Position numbers and translations under genes: made by a program | Assembly (NCBI GenBank): GCA_964540975.1 | Contig: CAZIOQ010000002.1 | Coordinates: 1-27,219 of the forward strand | Direction of reading: 5' to 3' | DNA length: 27,219 nt | Source of the DNA: CAZIOQ01 sp964540975 | GTDB lineage: Bacteria > Patescibacteriota > Microgenomatia > UBA12405 > UBA6130 | Shown: positions 24,423-27,219 of the stretch, piece after piece | How positions within the stretch are numbered: the first letter of the stretch is position 1 | Layout: every line of letters begins with the position of its first letter | The notes under the pieces: model-generated | The model's input: the letters and a program-made list of their open reading frames with translations, nothing else | The model's database searches: none | Told to the model about the DNA's origin: nothing

Positions 24423-25270
24423 ATTAATTCCTTTTGTTCTCTTGTTAATTTTGCCGGAACTTCCACTAATAACCTAATAAAAAAATCTCCCTTTTTACCT
24501 GGCCTGCCAGCGATAGGCATTCCTTTACCTTTGACCCTAATTAAAGTCCCTGGCTGGACTGGCGGTCTTATTTTTAATCTAAAACTGCCCACAATCATTG
24601 GCACCTCGATTTCACCACCCAAAACTGCAGTTGAAAAAGGAATTCTCTGATTTACATAGATGTCATAACCATCAAGTTGCAAATTTTCATCTTCAATAAT
24701 GTTAACTAGAAGATAAAAATCTTTAAATTTAATTCTCTGACCATCAATCACCCCGGCCGGAATTTTGACTCGCCGCTTTTCCCGATCAAGAATAATTGTC
24801 TTTTCTACCCCTTTAAAGGCTTCCTGAATTGTCAAATCAATCCTATAAGTCGGCAAAGTGCGTCTTTGTCTAAAAGGCGAACCACCACCAAAAAATTGTT
24901 CAAAAATTTCAAATGGATCAGAAAAACCCTCAAATGAAAAGTCAAAATCAGCAAATGGTGACTCTCCACTAGCAGTGCTATAGCTATAAAAAGTAAAAGG
25001 TCCTTTTTTATAGGTCCAGGCTCCTCCTTGGCTAAAAGGAGTACCACCAGGAGTGAAGGCAGCATGACCAAACTGATCATAAGCTCGCCGTTTTTGTGGG
25101 TCGGACAAAATCTCGTAGGCTTCGTTGATTTCTTTAAATTTTTCTTCTGCTTCGGGAGATTTATTTCTATCTGGATGCCACTGCAGAGCTAATCTCCGGT
25201 AGGCTTTTTTTATTTCCCCTTCCGAGGCATTTTTAGAAATTCCCAGAATCTCATAATAATCCTTTTTCAT
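24395..25270 (-). CDS. dnaJ: DnaJ-family co-chaperone without zinc-finger domain (type II)
   Basis: J-domain protein that stimulates DnaK ATPase. The J domain (1-65) has the essential HPD at 32-34. A Gly/Phe-rich and aromatic segment (about 70-135, with FEQFFGGGSPF) follows, then the two C-terminal beta domains (YRIDLTIQEAFKGVEKTI to LIQRLARLGL). The four CxxCxGxG repeats of classic DnaJ are absent, so it is a type II/CbpA-like protein of 291 residues although it occupies the dnaJ position next to dnaK. It has its own promoter 8 bases before the ATG and no ribosome binding site. Confidence 0.9.
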   Translation of the reverse strand: MKKDYYEILGISKNASEGEIKKAYRRLALQWHPDRNKSPEAEEKFKEINEAYEILSDPQKRRAYDQFGHAAFTPGGTPFSQGGAWTYKKGPFTFYSYSTASGESPFADFDFSFEGFSDPFEIFEQFFGGGSPFRQRRTLPTYRIDLTIQEAFKGVEKTIILDREKRRVKIPAGVIDGQRIKFKDFYLLVNIIEDENLQLDGYDIYVNQRIPFSTAVLGGEIEVPMIVGSFRLKIRPPVQPGTLIRVKGKGMPIAGRPGKKGDFFIRLLVEVPAKLTREQKELIQRLARLGL

Positions 25271-25278
25271 CTAAACTA

Positions 25279-25307
25279 ATTATGACCAAGATAAAATACC
25301 AATTCAA
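25279..25307 (-). promoter_or_regulatory. dnaJ: Predicted leaderless promoter for dnaJ
   Basis: TTGAAT (25307-25302), 17-bp spacer and CATAAT (25284-25279) on the minus strand. The -10 ends 8 bases before ATG 25270 and there is no Shine-Dalgarno, so the 5' end would fall at or within two bases of the start codon. This would let dnaJ be expressed apart from dnaK. Confidence 0.5.
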
Positions 25308-25351
25308 GAATAATTTTGGTTTTCCGGGGCAAATTTCAAATTCTTATCAAA

Positions 25352-27205
25352 TTAATTAACCACCTCACCCTCTTCTGCCTCTCCTTTATCATTCTGGTTA
25401 TCCCCAGAGGGCGGAGGAGAACCAGATTGAGTTGTCTGCATCAATTCCACTAAAGAGTTTGTTTCTTGCTCCAACTCTTCTTTAGTCGCGGACTCTTTGG
25501 CAAAAATTTCTTTTGCTTTTTTAATTGCTTCTTCAAGTTTAGTTTTGTCTTCTGGTTTAAGTTTATCCCCTAAATCTTTAATCATTTTCTCGGCGGCAAA
25601 GATAGTTGTATCAAGTCTATTCCTTGCTTCAGCTAAACTTTTCTTTTCGGCATCTTCTTTAGCATATTCTTCAGCTTCTTTCTTCATTTTTTCAATCTCT
25701 TCGTCAGTCAAATTAGTCGCATTCTGAATAGTGATTTTTTGCTCTCGGCCAGTGGCTTTATCTTTAGCGAAAACATTAAGAATCCCATTGGCATCGATAT
25801 CAAATGTCACTTCGATCTGAGGAATCCCCCTTGGAGCCGGTGGAATTCCATCTAAAATAAATCTACCTAAGGATTTGTTATCAGCTGCCATTGCTCTTTC
25901 TCCCTGCAAAACATTGATTTCTACTTGAGTCTGGTTGTCAGCGGCAGTTGAAAAAATTTGCGCTTTTCGGGTAGGAATGGTGGTATTTCTTTCAATTAAA
26001 GGCGTCATTACTCCACCCAACGTCTCTATCCCTAAAGTTAGCGGTGTCACATCTAAAAGCAAGACATCTCTCACTTCACCGGCCAAAACCGCTCCCTGGA
26101 TTGCCGCTCCAACTGCCACCACTTCATCAGGATTAACAGTTTTATTCGGTTCTTTGCCAAAAAAATCCTCAACCAATTGTTGGATTTTAGGCATCCTTGT
26201 CTGACCACCAACTAAGATTACTTCGTTAATCTCATTTGGTTTTAATTTTGCATCGGCTAAACATTTTTTAACTGGTTCCATCGTCGCTTGAATCAAATCG
26301 TCAACCATCTTTTCTAACTGAGCCCTCGTTAGTTTTTTATTCAGATGGAGAGGCTGGTTATCTTTTTGAGTAATGAACGGCAAATTGATTTCGGTTTCTT
26401 GAACCGAGGACAATTCTATCTTTGCTTTTTCTGCTGCCTCTTTAATCCTTTGCATTGCCTGAGAATCCGCAGTTAAATCAAAATTATGTTCCTTTTTAAA
26501 TTCTTCAACTAACCAGTCAATAATTTTTTGGTCAAAATCGTCACCGCCCAAAAAGGTATTCCCATTAGTTGCCTTAACTTCAAAAACCCCGTCACCAATT
26601 TCTAAAATTGAAATATCAAAAGTACCACCGCCTAGATCATAAACAGCAATTGTCTGGTTTTGTTTTTTGTCTAGTCCATAAGCTAAAGCAGAAGCAGTTG
26701 GCTCATTAACGATTCTTTTTACATCTAAACCAGCGATTTCTCCTGCTTGCTTAGTTGCTTGTCTCTGAGAATCATCAAAATAAGCTGGAACAGTAATTAC
26801 TGCTTCCTCGATTTTTTCTCCTAGAAAGGCTTCGGCGTCTGTTTTGGCTTTTTGTAAAATTTTGGCAGAGATTTCTTGAGGGGTATAAATTTTACCTTCA
26901 ATTTCAACACAAGCCATATTATCTTTGCCGGCAACAATTTTGTAAGGCACATGCTTGATTGTCTTTTTAACTTCTGGGTCATCAAATCGCCGGCCCATTA
27001 ATCTTTTCACAGAATAAATTGTGTTTTTAGGATTCAAAATCATCTGTCTTTTGGCTAAGTCACCAACCAAACCTTTAACAGGTTCAACTACCGAAGGGAT
27101 TAAATTCCGACCCTCAGCCGTAGGAATGACTTTTGGCTTACCGGCCTCAACAATGGCAACACAAGAATTAGTGGTTCCTAAATCAATACCAATTATTTTG
27201 CCCAT
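25352..27205 (-). CDS. dnaK: Chaperone DnaK (Hsp70)
   Basis: ATP-driven chaperone of 617 residues, full length. Signatures: GIDLGTTNSCVA near the N-terminus, NEPTASALAYGLDK, YDLGGGTFDISILE, VGGQTRMPKIQQLV, and the start of the substrate-binding domain, DVTPLTLGIETLGG. The lid helices and an acidic, Gly/Pro-containing tail end in EEGEVVN. The start is supported by a strong AAGGAGG (27217-27211) six bases before the ATG. grpE or hrcA would be expected upstream but lie outside the window. dnaJ follows after 81 bases from a separate promoter; no terminator is seen between them. Confidence 0.97.
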   Translation of the reverse strand: MGKIIGIDLGTTNSCVAIVEAGKPKVIPTAEGRNLIPSVVEPVKGLVGDLAKRQMILNPKNTIYSVKRLMGRRFDDPEVKKTIKHVPYKIVAGKDNMACVEIEGKIYTPQEISAKILQKAKTDAEAFLGEKIEEAVITVPAYFDDSQRQATKQAGEIAGLDVKRIVNEPTASALAYGLDKKQNQTIAVYDLGGGTFDISILEIGDGVFEVKATNGNTFLGGDDFDQKIIDWLVEEFKKEHNFDLTADSQAMQRIKEAAEKAKIELSSVQETEINLPFITQKDNQPLHLNKKLTRAQLEKMVDDLIQATMEPVKKCLADAKLKPNEINEVILVGGQTRMPKIQQLVEDFFGKEPNKTVNPDEVVAVGAAIQGAVLAGEVRDVLLLDVTPLTLGIETLGGVMTPLIERNTTIPTRKAQIFSTAADNQTQVEINVLQGERAMAADNKSLGRFILDGIPPAPRGIPQIEVTFDIDANGILNVFAKDKATGREQKITIQNATNLTDEEIEKMKKEAEEYAKEDAEKKSLAEARNRLDTTIFAAEKMIKDLGDKLKPEDKTKLEEAIKKAKEIFAKESATKEELEQETNSLVELMQTTQSGSPPPSGDNQNDKGEAEEGEVVN

Positions 27206-27219
27206 TTTAGCCTCCTTAT

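Noticed and set aside
1..27219. UGA recoded as glycine, as in some Patescibacteria
   Set aside because: UGA ends mltG, sortase, alaS, pnp and the hydrolase at expected family end points.
1..27219. tRNA or rRNA genes, CRISPR arrays, insertion sequences
   Set aside because: Non-coding gaps are short; none shows a cloverleaf, repeat-spacer pattern or transposase sequence that I can recognise.

Overview
The window looks like a piece of a low-GC bacterial chromosome from a reduced-genome lineage, most likely the Candidate Phyla Radiation (Patescibacteria). That is an inference from several family-level signs seen together: an alanyl-tRNA synthetase of 597 residues that stops after its editing domain, a PheT of 677 residues without the usual OB/EMAP insertion, an IF2 of 488 residues without the long N-terminal extension, a Lon-type ATPase with no peptidase domain, and a baseplate-J-like membrane protein. 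UGA is used as a stop codon (mltG, sortase, alaS, pnp, metallo-hydrolase), so the UGA-to-glycine code of Gracilibacteria/Absconditabacteria does not apply.

Layout, left to right. Positions 1-138 (minus) hold the start of an unidentified gene that leaves the window. A minus-strand operon runs from alaS (6652) through a large actin-like/baseplate-J-like membrane protein, a sortase, ruvX and a small zinc-ribbon protein to mltG. The order alaS-ruvX-small ORF-mltG is known from Firmicutes; here two envelope genes sit between alaS and ruvX. ruvX is split by a -1 frame change at a TTTCCCC run. A divergent promoter region (6653-6897) separates alaS from plus-strand pheS-pheT. pheT meets, and overlaps tail-to-tail, a minus-strand operon of lon-like ATPase, RNase J, ftsK, a RodZ-like protein and a small membrane protein.

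Farther right is the information-processing block nusA-infB-DHH-like-rpsO-pnp (minus). It starts from a good promoter whose short leader contains a terminator-like hairpin next to the nusA start codon. Then come trxA-gdhA (minus), a divergent metallo-beta-lactamase-fold hydrolase (plus), and dnaK and dnaJ (minus), the latter with its own promoter.

The genes are mostly housekeeping: translation (alaS, pheST, infB, rpsO), transcription and RNA decay (nusA, pnp, RNase J), envelope and division (mltG, sortase, ftsK, RodZ-like), and protein folding (dnaK, dnaJ, trxA, Lon-like). Genes are tightly packed with ATGA/TAATG overlaps. Start signals are mixed: some genes have strong AGGAGG sites, others have a -10 box 6-8 bases before the start codon, which suggests leaderless mRNAs. 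No tRNA, rRNA, CRISPR array or insertion sequence was found. The points most worth a second look are the ruvX frameshift, the Lon ATPase without protease, the actin-like/baseplate-J-like protein beside the sortase, the altered RNase J active-site motif and the nusA leader hairpin.
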